Shown: positions 7,955-17,604, counted from the stretch's first letter. The stretch: DNA of 64,000 nucleotides from an uncultured Armatimonadota bacterium (GCA_903910385.1 CAIVZM010000048.1:1-64000), one strand, 5' to 3'. A program made the numbers and translations. Notes: a model not told the origin generated them from the letters alone.

Positions 7955-9430
7955 ATGAGCGATCTATTTCTCGCTTTCGATATCGGCACTTCGTCCTCGC
8001 GGGCGATGCTTTACGATCGGGATGGCGTCCCTGTTCCCGGCGCATCCTATTCGTTGGGACATCAACCGGTCACCACGACCGATGGCGGCTCGTGGCTGGA
8101 TGCCGACACTCTGGTAGCGGAAGTGGTCACCTGCGCAGAGAATGCGCTGGCGAACCGGGGAACCGGGAGGATTATCGGCGTCGGCGTTTCGACGTTCTGG
8201 CATTCGGCGGTCGGGGTGGATGCGCAGGGGCAAGCGGTGACGCCGATCCTGCTTTGGAATGATTCCCGCTCCGCTCCGCAGGTGTCTGCACTACGGCGTG
8301 AAGTGGATGCTGCGGCGAATGTCCAGCGAACGGGATGTCCTTTACATACCTCCTTTTTGCCGGGGCGATTGCGATGGCTTGCCGAGACGGAACCGGACAC
8401 CTTTTCCCGGTGCTATCGCTTCCTGTCGCCGGGAGAGTATCTATACGCCCGGCTCTTCGGCAGGGAGAAGGTGACCGCTTCGATTTCTATGGCGTCCGCT
8501 TCCGGTCTTTTCGATCAGACGCGCGGAGTCTGGGATGAAAAGATAATCGCGCATTTGCCCGGAATGAGCGTTGATAAACTTTCGTTGATCAGCGATGCGC
8601 CGGTTTCCGGTTTGCTGCCGCCTTATCGCGACCGCCTGCCCGCCCTCGCGGATGTCCCTTTCTTCCCTGCGCTAGGCGATGGCGCCTGCTCCAATATTGG
8701 GTGCGGCGCGTTGACTCCGGGTCGTCTGGCATTGATGATCGGCACTTCGGGGGCGCTGCGGGTTGCGGTTCCTTCCGGCGACGCTCCTGCTGTTCCGCCG
8801 GGGTTATGGCGGTACATGGTCGGGGCGAATCGGTTTCTTCTCGGAGGAGCGCTGACCAATGGGGGAAGTGTCTGGGCATGGTTGCGCCGGACGCTGAATT
8901 TCGATGGTAAGGACGATGATGCTATCGAGGCGGCAGTGCGCGCATTACCGGCGGACGGGCATGGGCTGACCGTTCTGCCGTTCCTGAGCGGCGAACGCGC
9001 TCCCCTGTGGCGCGATGATCTTCATGCGACAATACACGGGCTTTCCGCCGCCACGACTCCGGAAGAAATAGCGCGCGCGCATCTGGAAGCGGTGGCGTAC
9101 CGCTTTGCGGCAGTGCGTGAAGCGTTGTTGCCGGTTGCGCCAAAGGGAGAATTGCTGGGTACGGGCGCGGGATTGCTGGCTTCACCGACGTGGGCGCAGA
9201 TTATTTCCGATACGCTGGGGGAACCGATCCATCTGTCCGATGAGGAGCAGGCGTCCGCACGAGGAGCGATCCTGTCAGCCCGCGAGAATCTGGGATTGGG
9301 AAAAATGGAGGATGCTCCCCCGCCAAAAATCACTCTGACGGTGACGCCTGACGCCGCGAATACGAATATCTATGCGCTGGGGCGGCAACGACAGGAAAAG
9401 TTCTTCGAGGCGGTCAGTTTGGGAAGTTGA
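7955..9430 (+). CDS. FGGY-family carbohydrate kinase, gluconokinase/xylulokinase-like
   Basis: The enzyme transfers phosphate from ATP to a sugar or sugar acid in the cytoplasm. The N-terminal phosphate-binding signature is FDIGTSSSRAMLYD (residues about 8-21). The C-terminal ATPase half shows MIGTSGALRV and LPFLSGERAPLW, the latter closest to FGGY gluconokinases (LPFLAGERSPGW), so gluconate is my best guess, with xylulose an alternative. With the ATG at 7955 the protein is 491 aa, normal for the family; longer upstream reading adds unrelated residues. No clear Shine-Dalgarno is seen. It is not in an obvious sugar operon, though a rhamnosidase follows. Confidence 0.85.
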   Translation: MSDLFLAFDIGTSSSRAMLYDRDGVPVPGASYSLGHQPVTTTDGGSWLDADTLVAEVVTCAENALANRGTGRIIGVGVSTFWHSAVGVDAQGQAVTPILLWNDSRSAPQVSALRREVDAAANVQRTGCPLHTSFLPGRLRWLAETEPDTFSRCYRFLSPGEYLYARLFGREKVTASISMASASGLFDQTRGVWDEKIIAHLPGMSVDKLSLISDAPVSGLLPPYRDRLPALADVPFFPALGDGACSNIGCGALTPGRLALMIGTSGALRVAVPSGDAPAVPPGLWRYMVGANRFLLGGALTNGGSVWAWLRRTLNFDGKDDDAIEAAVRALPADGHGLTVLPFLSGERAPLWRDDLHATIHGLSAATTPEEIARAHLEAVAYRFAAVREALLPVAPKGELLGTGAGLLASPTWAQIISDTLGEPIHLSDEEQASARGAILSARENLGLGKMEDAPPPKITLTVTPDAANTNIYALGRQRQEKFFEAVSLGS

Positions 9431-9432
9431 AC

Positions 9433-9654
9433 TTATCGGGCGTTGACGATGCGTTCCAGATGCGCCAGCAGGGCGTGAGAACGAAGCAGATGGTAATCAG
9501 TATCGCCGAATCCCTGTAACTCTGCGGTTTCGATATCGTTTGCGAGAGGATGCGTCGCCACTTTGTTTGAAAAAAGGCGGCGTGCTGAAGCCGTCTCCGA
9601 CGGAGCGCGGAGAACCGCAGGGCGCGCATTAATGCCTGTCATTGTTAGAGCCAT
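9433..9654 (-). CDS. Small hypothetical protein
   Basis: A 73-aa reading frame from an ATG at 9654 with AGG about 14 bases upstream, ending two bases from the kinase stop in convergent orientation. The C-terminal half (from about residue 30) looks like a real amphipathic protein with several His and Leu residues (DTDYHLLRSHALLAHLERI). I recognise no family. It is kept because its composition differs from shadow frames and it fills a gap otherwise without a gene, but it may be spurious. Confidence 0.4.
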   Translation of the reverse strand: MALTMTGINARPAVLRAPSETASARRLFSNKVATHPLANDIETAELQGFGDTDYHLLRSHALLAHLERIVNAR

Positions 9655-9785
9655 TATTTTTCACTACCTGTTTGACCGACCGTTGTCGCCGCGCTGCAAA
9701 AACGTATAACCGGTTATCTGAGACGCAGTAAACGAACCAAAGTTGCGATTAGTTTCATGACAGGATCATTCTGAGGAGAAACCCA

Positions 9786-12167
9786 ATGTCCGATGTTACC
9801 GTTGACACGATTGCTCTGGACACGCTGTCCCTGATGCCCAAACCGACCGAGGAACGAAGAAAGCGTCGCTGGCCCGCCGCCTGGTGTCGCTGTCCAGAAT
9901 CGACGCGCCATGAAAGCGTGGTGACGCTCTTCCGGAAAACGGTGACGCTGGATTCGGTCCCGGTCACTTTTATCGTTCATGTGACCGGGGATCAGCGTTA
10001 TCGACTCTGGGTGAACGGTGAAGCGGTTTCCTGGGGACCAGCTCGCGGGGATACGAAACACTGGCGCTACGATTCGGTCGATATCGCGCCGCAGTTACGC
10101 CCCGGCGAGAATGTGATTGCGGCGCTCGTGTACTATTTTGAGGACGATGTCGCGCCCACGGCGCAGATGACTGCTGAAGCTGGTTTTCTGTTGCAGGGCG
10201 CAACGGAGGCGGAAAAGGCGGTGAACACCCCGGAAGGCTGGAAATGCCAGCGTGATGATGCGTACTCGTTTTCGCTCGAGGACGCCCGCTCCCTGTGGAC
10301 TTATGTGGTAGTGGGGCCGTCCGAATATATGGATTGCCGGAGCCATCCCTGGGGATGGCTGTCGGCGGGATTCGATGATTCCGGGTGGGTCGCCCCGACG
10401 GTGATCGGACGACCATATGCGGCGCCGCACGGGATCGAAGATGCGGAAAGTTCCTGGTGGCTGGTTCCTCGACCAATTCCGGCAATGGAGGAAACGCCGA
10501 CACTCATCGGATCGGTGGTTCGGGCGGAGGGAATCGCGCAGACTTCGGGCGCGTTGACACTGCCTATAGTGATTCCGCCGCATCGTCGTGCATCGATTCT
10601 CATTGATCATGGGCATGAGACCTGCGCGTTTCCGTCGCTCACGGTGGCGGGAGGACGCGATGCGACATTGCGCCTTTCCTATGCGGAAGCGCTGGTGGAC
10701 GGTTCCCTGAAGCCCAACGACCCGTTGCGTAAGACGAACCGCAACCTGACGGAGGGGCGCATTCTGCACGGTTACGCCGATTACTGGACGCTGGACGGTG
10801 GATCTCGCTCCCTGCGCCCGCTCTGGTGGAAGACATTCCGCTACACGGAACTGGTGATTGAAACGCAGGCGGAGGAACTGATTCTGGGGGACTTCCATGC
10901 GATTTATACCGGATATCCCTTTGCGGAGAAGGCGCAGTTTGAGGCGACGGAACTGGCGGACGCGGATCGTATCTGGGAAGTGAGCTGGCGGACGATCCGT
11001 CTGTGCGCCCATGAGACGTATATGGATTGCCCGTACTATGAGCAACTGCAGTATGTCGGTGATACCCGGATTCAGGCGCTGGTCAGTCTGTATATTTCCG
11101 GTGACCATCGATTATTCCGGAACGCTTTGCAGCAGCTGGATGAGTCGCGATTGCCGGAGGGATTGACGCAGAGCCGCTATCCTTCCCGAACCGCGCAGGT
11201 TATCGCGCCGTTTTCGCTGTGGTGGGTGGGAATGATCCATGATTACTGGCGGCATGTTCCCGGCGATGAGGCATTTATACGGGGGTTGTTGCCGGGCATT
11301 CGTGCGGTGAATGGCTGGTTTGAAAGCAAGATGGGGCAGGATATCTTACTGGGGCCTCTACAGTGGTGGTGTTTCGCTGACTGGGTCCCGGCATGGCGCT
11401 TTGGCGTTCCCGCTGGAGCGCTGGAGGGCGGGTCGTCGATTATGAGCCTTCAGTACGCGCTCGCCCTGCGCGAACAGGCGGATTTAGAGGAAGCGCTGGG
11501 CAAAGCGAACGATTCGGAAGGGCTTCGTGCGGCATCTCGCGCAATTGCTCTTGTGGTTCGTGAAAAGTGTTATGACGCCGCCACACATCGGGTGGCAGAT
11601 ACCCCGGCGCACGAGACTTTTTCACAACATGCCGCTATTCTGGCGATTCTTGCAGAGGCGATCCCGGAAAGCAATTACGCAGCGGTAATGGAACGAATCT
11701 TGTCCGACGCTTCACTGGCGCAGGCGACCTTCTATTTCCGCTTCTATCTGAACCGGGCGCTGGTGAAAGCCGGACGGGGCGATCATTATGCGGAGACGCT
11801 GGGTCCCTGGCGGGATATGCTGGCGGCGGGACTGACCACATGGGCTGAGAACCCGGAACCCGCCCGTTCTGACTGCCACGCCTGGAGTTCCTCTCCTGCT
11901 TATGAATTTCTGGCAACGATACTGGGAATTACGCCGGACGCTCCCGGTTTTGGTAAAGTTCGTATCGCGCCGAATCCGGGTGCGTTAACGCAGATTGCAG
12001 GGAAAATGCCTCATCCGGCAGGGAAAATTGTCGCATCTTGCCATCAGCAGACGGATGGCATCTGGAATTTCGAAATAACGCTCCCGGCAGGGGTCACGGG
12101 CGTATTGGGCTGGAAAGGAACTGACACTCCGCTTGTAGAGGGTAAGCAAACGATTACCCTGCCTTAA
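9786..12167 (+). CDS. GH78 alpha-L-rhamnosidase-like glycoside hydrolase
   Basis: A 793-aa protein. An N-terminal beta domain with a sugar-binding look (residues about 50-300; WVNGEAVSWGPARGD is typical) leads to an (alpha/alpha)6 barrel with the GH78 signature DCPxxExxxxxxD: Asp414, Glu419 and Asp426 fall at the spacing of the catalytic/binding trio known from bacterial rhamnosidases. The C-terminus (HAWSSSPAYEFL, then GFGKVRIAPN) is also typical. There is no signal peptide, so the enzyme probably acts in the cytoplasm on imported oligosaccharides. A GAGGAG site precedes the ATG. It releases terminal L-rhamnose in characterised relatives. Confidence 0.88.
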   Translation: MSDVTVDTIALDTLSLMPKPTEERRKRRWPAAWCRCPESTRHESVVTLFRKTVTLDSVPVTFIVHVTGDQRYRLWVNGEAVSWGPARGDTKHWRYDSVDIAPQLRPGENVIAALVYYFEDDVAPTAQMTAEAGFLLQGATEAEKAVNTPEGWKCQRDDAYSFSLEDARSLWTYVVVGPSEYMDCRSHPWGWLSAGFDDSGWVAPTVIGRPYAAPHGIEDAESSWWLVPRPIPAMEETPTLIGSVVRAEGIAQTSGALTLPIVIPPHRRASILIDHGHETCAFPSLTVAGGRDATLRLSYAEALVDGSLKPNDPLRKTNRNLTEGRILHGYADYWTLDGGSRSLRPLWWKTFRYTELVIETQAEELILGDFHAIYTGYPFAEKAQFEATELADADRIWEVSWRTIRLCAHETYMDCPYYEQLQYVGDTRIQALVSLYISGDHRLFRNALQQLDESRLPEGLTQSRYPSRTAQVIAPFSLWWVGMIHDYWRHVPGDEAFIRGLLPGIRAVNGWFESKMGQDILLGPLQWWCFADWVPAWRFGVPAGALEGGSSIMSLQYALALREQADLEEALGKANDSEGLRAASRAIALVVREKCYDAATHRVADTPAHETFSQHAAILAILAEAIPESNYAAVMERILSDASLAQATFYFRFYLNRALVKAGRGDHYAETLGPWRDMLAAGLTTWAENPEPARSDCHAWSSSPAYEFLATILGITPDAPGFGKVRIAPNPGALTQIAGKMPHPAGKIVASCHQQTDGIWNFEITLPAGVTGVLGWKGTDTPLVEGKQTITLP

Positions 12168-12211
12168 GTGAATTCCAGTCGCAAGCGTCGATCTGAAGAA
12201 CAGGAAATATT

Positions 12212-13372
12212 ATGGCGATAATGACCGGGCTTTCCGGCAATGAAATGTATTGTTTGCACCTGAAAGGCTTTGAGCCTGGGGAGTTGGTCATCGGTAACAG
12301 CGTCTTCTCGATGGGATTTCTGGGAAGCATTGGCGCGGGATTCCAGACAATCGCTGGCGGTGAAGTGGAGCAGGTGACGAAGATAATACATGAAGGTCGT
12401 CAGAACGCTCTGGAACGCATGGTCAAGGAGGCGGAACACGAAGGAGGAGTCGGAATTACCGGCGTCTCCAGCGAGTTGATCTGGCAACAGAGCAATGTCG
12501 AGTTTTTGTCTATCGGTTCCTGTATCCACCATGAAGGGAAGAAAGTGGAAAAATTGCTTTTCTCCACCTCCGCTGATGGTCAGGAATTGTACTGCCAGTT
12601 GGATGCCGGGTTTATGCCGCTTAAGTTTGTTTTCGGTAATGTGGCTTACTCTATCGGACTGGGCGGCGGAATCATGGGCGGTCTTCGTTCTCTGGCGCGT
12701 GGGGAGGTAAAGGAATTCTCTGATGTTTTCAACGAGACGCGACACCGGGCGCTGTGGCGTATCACGGAGGAGGCGCGAGAGGTGGGCGCAAACGCCGTTC
12801 TCGGAATACAGACGACGATCCTGCCGTTTGGCGGTATGCAGGAAATGATCATGGTAGGGACAGCATCGCGCCATGCGGCATTGCCGGAAGACCGGAAACT
12901 ACGACCGATCACCAGCGATCTGACCAATGAAGAGATGTGGAATGTCATGCACATGGGATATATGCCGATCCAGCTTGTCCTCGGGGTATCGGTTTATTCT
13001 CTGGGATTTGTCGGCGGCCTTACAGCGGCATTCAAGTCCTTCGTGCGGGGCGAGATCAAGGAGATGAGCTCCTTGATTTATGAGGCGCGGGAAAACGCCC
13101 TGCGCCGAATTCGTGCAGAGGCGGAATTGATTGGTGCGGATGATGTGGTGGGCATCAAGACATATGTCTACAATCTGGGGAGCGGTCTAATTGAATTTAT
13201 GGCGATAGGAACCGCTGTGAAAAAGATGCCGGAAGTAAAAACCCTGACCGATTTTTTGCCGCCGCAGGCGGTCATCAAAGATAAGGATACGTTCTTCAAT
13301 GCGGCGGAGATGTTGCGAGGGGCGAACTTGAACGAACCGAAACGTTCTCGAAGCGGTTCGGACGGAGGTTGA
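12212..13372 (+). CDS. Three tandem YbjQ-like (UPF0145) domains
   Basis: A 386-aa protein built of three repeats of about 100 residues, at roughly 10-105, 124-222 and 239-340. Each contains a VxGxSVYSxGF-like strand, a Gly-rich turn, an RGEVKE segment, a helix rich in Arg/Glu that begins ARxNALRR-like, then GANAVxGI and a closing M/FxxIGTA strand. This is the pattern of YbjQ/UPF0145 proteins, which are normally single-domain and oligomerise. The function of the family is not established. AGGAA precedes the ATG. It is 44 bp behind the rhamnosidase and may share its transcript. The repeats have diverged, so the fusion is not recent. Confidence 0.75.
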   Translation: MAIMTGLSGNEMYCLHLKGFEPGELVIGNSVFSMGFLGSIGAGFQTIAGGEVEQVTKIIHEGRQNALERMVKEAEHEGGVGITGVSSELIWQQSNVEFLSIGSCIHHEGKKVEKLLFSTSADGQELYCQLDAGFMPLKFVFGNVAYSIGLGGGIMGGLRSLARGEVKEFSDVFNETRHRALWRITEEAREVGANAVLGIQTTILPFGGMQEMIMVGTASRHAALPEDRKLRPITSDLTNEEMWNVMHMGYMPIQLVLGVSVYSLGFVGGLTAAFKSFVRGEIKEMSSLIYEARENALRRIRAEAELIGADDVVGIKTYVYNLGSGLIEFMAIGTAVKKMPEVKTLTDFLPPQAVIKDKDTFFNAAEMLRGANLNEPKRSRSGSDGG

Positions 13373-13479
13373 TGGCTGTCCGATTCACGCCTGTCCGGGA
13401 GCGTGGGAGCTAACCGGAAGCGCATGGCGTCGTGGCGATACTGCCCGATTTCGTTACCCTGTTTTCGGTGTCTTTAGGC

Positions 13480-13485
13480 TACAAT
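13480..13485 (+). promoter_or_regulatory. Leaderless-type -10 box of pckA
   Basis: TACAAT ends six bases before the ATG at 13492, so transcription would begin at the start codon itself. No Shine-Dalgarno is visible. Confidence 0.45.
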
Positions 13486-13491
13486 GAAGCA

Positions 13492-15087
13492 ATGAACAAT
13501 CTGATTATTCTTGAAGAATATGGCATCGAAGTTACAGATATATTGCACAATGCGCCTGCGTCGGTGTTGTATGAAGAGGCTGTACGCTTCGATTCCGGCG
13601 ATAGTATCGCCGCAAGCGGGGCGCTGGTCGCTTATTCCGGAGCGAAAACAGGTCGCTCGCCCAAAGACAAGCGCATGGTGAAGAATCCGGGATCGAAATC
13701 AGATGCGAATATCTGGTGGGGTAAGGTCAATATCCCGATGTCGCCGCATGGCTTCGATGTGAATCGGGAACGAGCGATCGATTACTTCAACACGCGGCCA
13801 CGGCTTTATGTTGTGGATGGGTTTGCGGGTTGGGACGAGCGCAACCGGATCAAGGTGCGGGTTATTTGTTCGCGACCGTACCATGCGCTTTTCATGCATA
13901 TTATGTTGATTCGTCCGACGAAAGAGGAACTGGCGCAATTCGGAACGCCAGATTTCGTGATTTTCAATGCCGGGGCGTTTCCAGCGAACCGCCTGACCGA
14001 AGGAATGACCAGCAAGACCAGTATCGCGATCAATTTTGAGGAATCGGAATCTGTTATTCTGGGCACAGAATACGCCGGTGAAATGAAAAAGGGCGTCTTC
14101 ACGGTCATAAACTATCTGATGCCGGAACGGGGTGTCCTTTCCATGCACTGCTCGGCGACCACCGATCCGAAAACGGGCGATTCTTCGCTCCTGTTCGGGC
14201 TTTCGGGTACGGGCAAAACAACACTTTCCGCAGACCCGAAGCGCTTGCTTATTGGCGACGATGAACACTGCTGGTCGGATGACGGCATCTTCAATATCGA
14301 GGGGGGATGCTATGCCAAGGCGGTGAACCTTTCGGCGGAGTCGGAACCGGATATTTATCAGGCGTTACGATTCGGCGCGGTGCTGGAAAATGTCGTACTG
14401 GATCAGGATCATGCGGTGCGCTTCGATGATGTGCATATCACGGAGAATACGCGAGGGGCGTACCCGGTAGAACATATCCCCAATGCCAAAATTCCCTGTG
14501 TCGCCGGGCATCCGACCGATATCGTCTTTCTGAGCGCGGATGCTTTCGGGATTCTGCCGCCGGTCAGTCGCCTTTCCCCGGAACATGCGATATATCACTT
14601 CATCAGTGGCTATACCGCCAAGATTCCCGGCACAGAAGATGGCGTTGCCGAACCTGGTGCGACGTTTTCCGCCTGCTTCGGCGGTCCGTTCCTGGTCTGG
14701 CATCCCGGCAAATACGCCGAACTGCTGGCGGAAAAGATCGCGCGGCATCATGTCCGTGTGTATCTGGTGAATACGGGCTGGAGCGGCGGGGCGTACGGGG
14801 TCGGGCATCGTATCAAACTGGCGTATACCCGCGCCATTCTGGATGCTATCCATAGCGGAGCTCTGGCGACCGCCCCGACGGAAACCGATCCCGTTTTTGG
14901 TTTCGATGTGATTACGCAATGCCCGAATGTGCCGGACGAAATCCTGCGACCCCGCGCCGCCTGGTCTGACCCGGATGCGTATGACGCCGCCGCAAAAAAA
15001 CTCGCCACCCTGTTTCGGGAGAACTTCAAGACCTTTGAGGAAGGGGTCAGCGCTGAAGTTCGTGCGGCAGGTCCCTCCGGAATCTGA
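13492..15087 (+). CDS. pckA: Phosphoenolpyruvate carboxykinase (ATP)
   Basis: Converts oxaloacetate and ATP to phosphoenolpyruvate, CO2 and ADP, the first committed step of gluconeogenesis. The 531-aa length from the ATG at 13492 is normal. The kinase-1a P-loop GLSGTGKTT (about 236-244) is followed by LIGDDEHCWSDDGIFN and FNIEGGCYAK, the metal and PEP-binding kinase-2 region of the ATP-dependent family; upstream SGAKTGRSPKDKR binds oxaloacetate. A GTG start 60 bases upstream is possible but would add an atypical tail and would lie upstream of the apparent -10 box. Transcription ends at a hairpin shortly after the stop. Confidence 0.97.
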   Translation: MNNLIILEEYGIEVTDILHNAPASVLYEEAVRFDSGDSIAASGALVAYSGAKTGRSPKDKRMVKNPGSKSDANIWWGKVNIPMSPHGFDVNRERAIDYFNTRPRLYVVDGFAGWDERNRIKVRVICSRPYHALFMHIMLIRPTKEELAQFGTPDFVIFNAGAFPANRLTEGMTSKTSIAINFEESESVILGTEYAGEMKKGVFTVINYLMPERGVLSMHCSATTDPKTGDSSLLFGLSGTGKTTLSADPKRLLIGDDEHCWSDDGIFNIEGGCYAKAVNLSAESEPDIYQALRFGAVLENVVLDQDHAVRFDDVHITENTRGAYPVEHIPNAKIPCVAGHPTDIVFLSADAFGILPPVSRLSPEHAIYHFISGYTAKIPGTEDGVAEPGATFSACFGGPFLVWHPGKYAELLAEKIARHHVRVYLVNTGWSGGAYGVGHRIKLAYTRAILDAIHSGALATAPTETDPVFGFDVITQCPNVPDEILRPRAAWSDPDAYDAAAKKLATLFRENFKTFEEGVSAEVRAAGPSGI

Positions 15088-15103
15088 GGTTGAGACAAAA
15101 AAA

Positions 15104-15133
15104 GGGCAAGTGACCATTTTCAGGTACTTGCCC
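15104..15133 (+). terminator. Terminator after pckA
   Basis: GGGCAAGT (15104-15111) pairs with ACTTGCCC (15126-15133), with further partial pairing inside. It is preceded by seven A and followed by GGTTTCTCTCTC, so it could work from either side. The rest of the gap to 15398 has T-runs (about 15250-15282) but no gene. Confidence 0.65.
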
Positions 15134-15398
15134 GGTTTCTCTCTCTCCTTCAACCCGCTCTCTTCAGGTCAAAAGATATCTCTCTCTCGAAAACTCGCTC
15201 TCAGAAGGTTGGACTACGGAGCCCCGGATAAATGTTCCATTCGCGACACAATTTTTTTTAATATTTTTTGTAACAGTTTTTAGGACGGCAAACGAGAGGC
15301 GACGATGCGCCGGAAACGCAGGAAACAGGGGGGCGTAACGCGAATTCAGAGTCTCGTTACGAAGGTTATCTCAAACAGAGCAATAAGGAATTTTGAGG

Positions 15399-16373
15399 AT
15401 GGATTATGTGTTAGAGCGGATGCCCCGGCAACGCTTCGCGGGAATAATTATCGCCATCTTTACGCTGGCGGCATCGGCGTTTTTCCTGTCGGGATGTGGG
15501 GGCGGCAGTAGTGACAATGGTGGGGGATGTAGCGGCGGAGACCGCTATGTAGCGGTCAATACCTACGACGGTTCCGGGCGCTATATCGCGGAATTCAATT
15601 TTTCGCAGTATAACGCTGACACTGTCTGCTCAGGTGGTTCCACGACCGTCTTACGCATTCGTAACCGCAGTGGCTACCCGCTCTGTACAACATACCGCGT
15701 TGAATTTTTTGATACGTACGGGTCACGTCGCTGGACTTATGAGGGGAGGATCAATTATCTCAACCCTAACAGCAGTACAGATGTGGGAACGATTTCCACC
15801 AATCCTTATCCGATTGACTCGGGGACATTGCGGGTGACCTTTCTTTCCGACCCCTACGATTCTTGCTCCAGCGGCGGCGGCAATGTCATGGTCGGTTCCT
15901 GGCAGGGAACAGGACGCTCTTCGGGTTCGTTCAATCCTACGATTCCGTCCCGAAGTGTCAATATCTATATGACGGTCAGTCAAAACGGATCGACGAACAT
16001 TGATGTCCGATTTCTGGACGCTACCGGGACTTTTGAGACCGGGCAGGTGGAACGATACAGCGGTTCTACAGATACGGGTGCGTATTTTCAGGGAAGTGGT
16101 TCTGCGCCCTGGGGCGATTTCACTACCGAGGGCTTCTTCGATGATAAGGGGAATGGGCGGCGAGGGATTTTCCTCTCGAACTACTACAACGCCAACCATA
16201 TCAATAATCAGGCCGACGAAAATATCAACGGGTCGATTGTTAAGACCAGTAAGTCCGTCCTCGATGGTAAGAATGTTTCCGATAGCAAGGCGGGCGCAGT
16301 GAAGCCTGTCGGCGTTACGTTCGGCGGAGGTAACTCTACTCCGAAAACTCCAGAGAAGCCGCTTGAAAAGTAA
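15399..16373 (+). CDS. Ser/Gly-rich surface lipoprotein
   Basis: A 324-aa protein. The N-terminal signal ends in lipobox FLSGC followed by a GGGSSDNGGG linker, indicating a lipid-anchored envelope protein. The mature part looks all-beta, rich in Ser, Thr, Tyr and Gly. It has two parts: a first domain with several Cys (DTVCSGGS, YPLCTTYRVEFF) and, from about residue 165, a lipocalin-like segment (VGSWQGTGRSSG, then NGRRGIFLSNYY). I do not recognise the family. The ATG at 15399 has AAGGAA eight bases upstream and is preferred to the TTG two codons earlier. A repeat and terminator follow. Confidence 0.7.
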   Translation: MDYVLERMPRQRFAGIIIAIFTLAASAFFLSGCGGGSSDNGGGCSGGDRYVAVNTYDGSGRYIAEFNFSQYNADTVCSGGSTTVLRIRNRSGYPLCTTYRVEFFDTYGSRRWTYEGRINYLNPNSSTDVGTISTNPYPIDSGTLRVTFLSDPYDSCSSGGGNVMVGSWQGTGRSSGSFNPTIPSRSVNIYMTVSQNGSTNIDVRFLDATGTFETGQVERYSGSTDTGAYFQGSGSAPWGDFTTEGFFDDKGNGRRGIFLSNYYNANHINNQADENINGSIVKTSKSVLDGKNVSDSKAGAVKPVGVTFGGGNSTPKTPEKPLEK

Positions 16374-16387
16374 AAGCTGAGGGCTTT

Positions 16388-16437
16388 GAACATCGAATAC
16401 GAACATCGAATACGAACATCGAATACGAACATCGAAT
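16388..16437 (+). repeat. Tandem 13-bp repeat
   Basis: The unit GAACATCGAATAC occurs three times exactly (16388-16400, 16401-16413, 16414-16426), followed by eleven bases of a fourth copy. It lies between the lipoprotein stop and its terminator. Such exact short repeats change copy number by slippage. Confidence 0.9.
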
Positions 16438-16473
16438 GGCGTTCCCTCTCAATTGAGAGAGGACGCCATTTTT
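16438..16473 (+). terminator. Terminator after the lipoprotein gene
   Basis: GGCGT and the following CCTCTC-type stem pair with GAGAG-AGG-ACGCC around AATT, then ATTTTT. One mismatch interrupts the stem. Confidence 0.7.
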
Positions 16474-16618
16474 CTTGTAGGGATAGGGGTACGGGGACCT
16501 CCGGGCGCGATTAAGTCATATTTGCCCCGGGCATGTTCTTCCGAATGTATCATCGCCGACAAGGTAGAATAGCATTATAGAGTAGCAAAGTAGGGTGACG
16601 AAGAAGGATACGCGGCGG

Positions 16619-17593
16619 ATGGCTTGTCAAAGGGTTGAGGTGGCAGTTCGAGTTCCCGCCAGTTCGGCGAATATGGGGCCGGGATTCGATGCGCTGGGCG
16701 TTGCGCTGGGATTGTATAACTGGATCGGTCTGCGCGTACCGGGCGAAGATGGTTCTCCTGCCGCAGGGCGGACAATTTCGGAAGTGGTTGCGGCTTCCAG
16801 ACTGCATGATCCTACCCCCTACTCTGAATGGCGCGAAGTCCAAGAGGGAGCGGAGTGCCTGATGCGTGCGTCGGCGCGACGCGTTTTTGAGGCGGTGCAG
16901 GAGCCTTTCCCTCCTTTGAGTATCTTTTTCTCCGGCGAGATTCCCATGCAACGCGGTCTGGGTTCGTCGTCTTCGGTCATTTTGGGCGGACTGGTGGGAG
17001 CGAACGCTTTGCTGGGTAACCCGTTCGATAAATCCTGGCTATTGACGCAGGCGGCGGCGATGGACGGACACCCGGACAATGTGGCTCCCGCTTTGCTGGG
17101 CGGCGTCCAGATCGCTTATGCAGACGCGACGGGAGTCCATGCGGAGGCGATTCCGCTGGGCGCCGGCTGGGAGGAGTTGCGCTTCGTGGTTTGCGTGCCG
17201 GAAAGCCCGCTGGCAACGGCGGCGGCGCGGAAGGCGTTGCCCGCGACCGTTCCGCATGCGGATGCGGCATTCAATGTCGGGAGGGCGGCGCTTCTGGTGG
17301 CGTGTCTAGCATCGGGGGACTGGAAACGTCTGGGGACGGCATTAGAGGACAGACTGCACCAACCGTATCGTGCGCCCTTGATGCCGGGTTTTATGGCATC
17401 GCTGGCGGGGGCGCAGTCCGCAGGGGCTTATGGCGCGTGCCTTTCCGGAAGCGGTAGCGCTGCACTGGCGTTCGCGTCTCCGGATACGGCGTCTGCTGTG
17501 GCGTCCGCCATGGAAGACGCTTTCGCTTCGCACGGCGTCGCCGCGAAGAGTCGGATCGTTCCGCTGGATCATGATGGCGCGATTGTCGTTTAG
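16619..17593 (+). CDS. thrB: Homoserine kinase
   Basis: A GHMP-family kinase that phosphorylates L-homoserine with ATP in threonine synthesis. The N-terminus VRVPASSANMGPGFDALG is the ThrB signature. The ATP-binding loop is PMQRGLGSSSSVILGG (about 100-115), and the C-terminal motif GAYGACLSGSGSA is present. 324 aa from the ATG at 16619 (AAGGA ten bases upstream); a GTG at 16595 would add eight residues. Other threonine genes are not nearby; the next genes are LrgA/LrgB with a 12-bp gap, so co-transcription is likely although the functional link is unclear. Confidence 0.92.
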   Translation: MACQRVEVAVRVPASSANMGPGFDALGVALGLYNWIGLRVPGEDGSPAAGRTISEVVAASRLHDPTPYSEWREVQEGAECLMRASARRVFEAVQEPFPPLSIFFSGEIPMQRGLGSSSSVILGGLVGANALLGNPFDKSWLLTQAAAMDGHPDNVAPALLGGVQIAYADATGVHAEAIPLGAGWEELRFVVCVPESPLATAAARKALPATVPHADAAFNVGRAALLVACLASGDWKRLGTALEDRLHQPYRAPLMPGFMASLAGAQSAGAYGACLSGSGSAALAFASPDTASAVASAMEDAFASHGVAAKSRIVPLDHDGAIVV

Positions 17594-17604
17594 GCAGGGG
17601 GCAA

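Noticed and set aside
16388-16437. A CRISPR array.
   Set aside because: The 13-bp units are directly adjacent, without spacers, and no cas genes are present.
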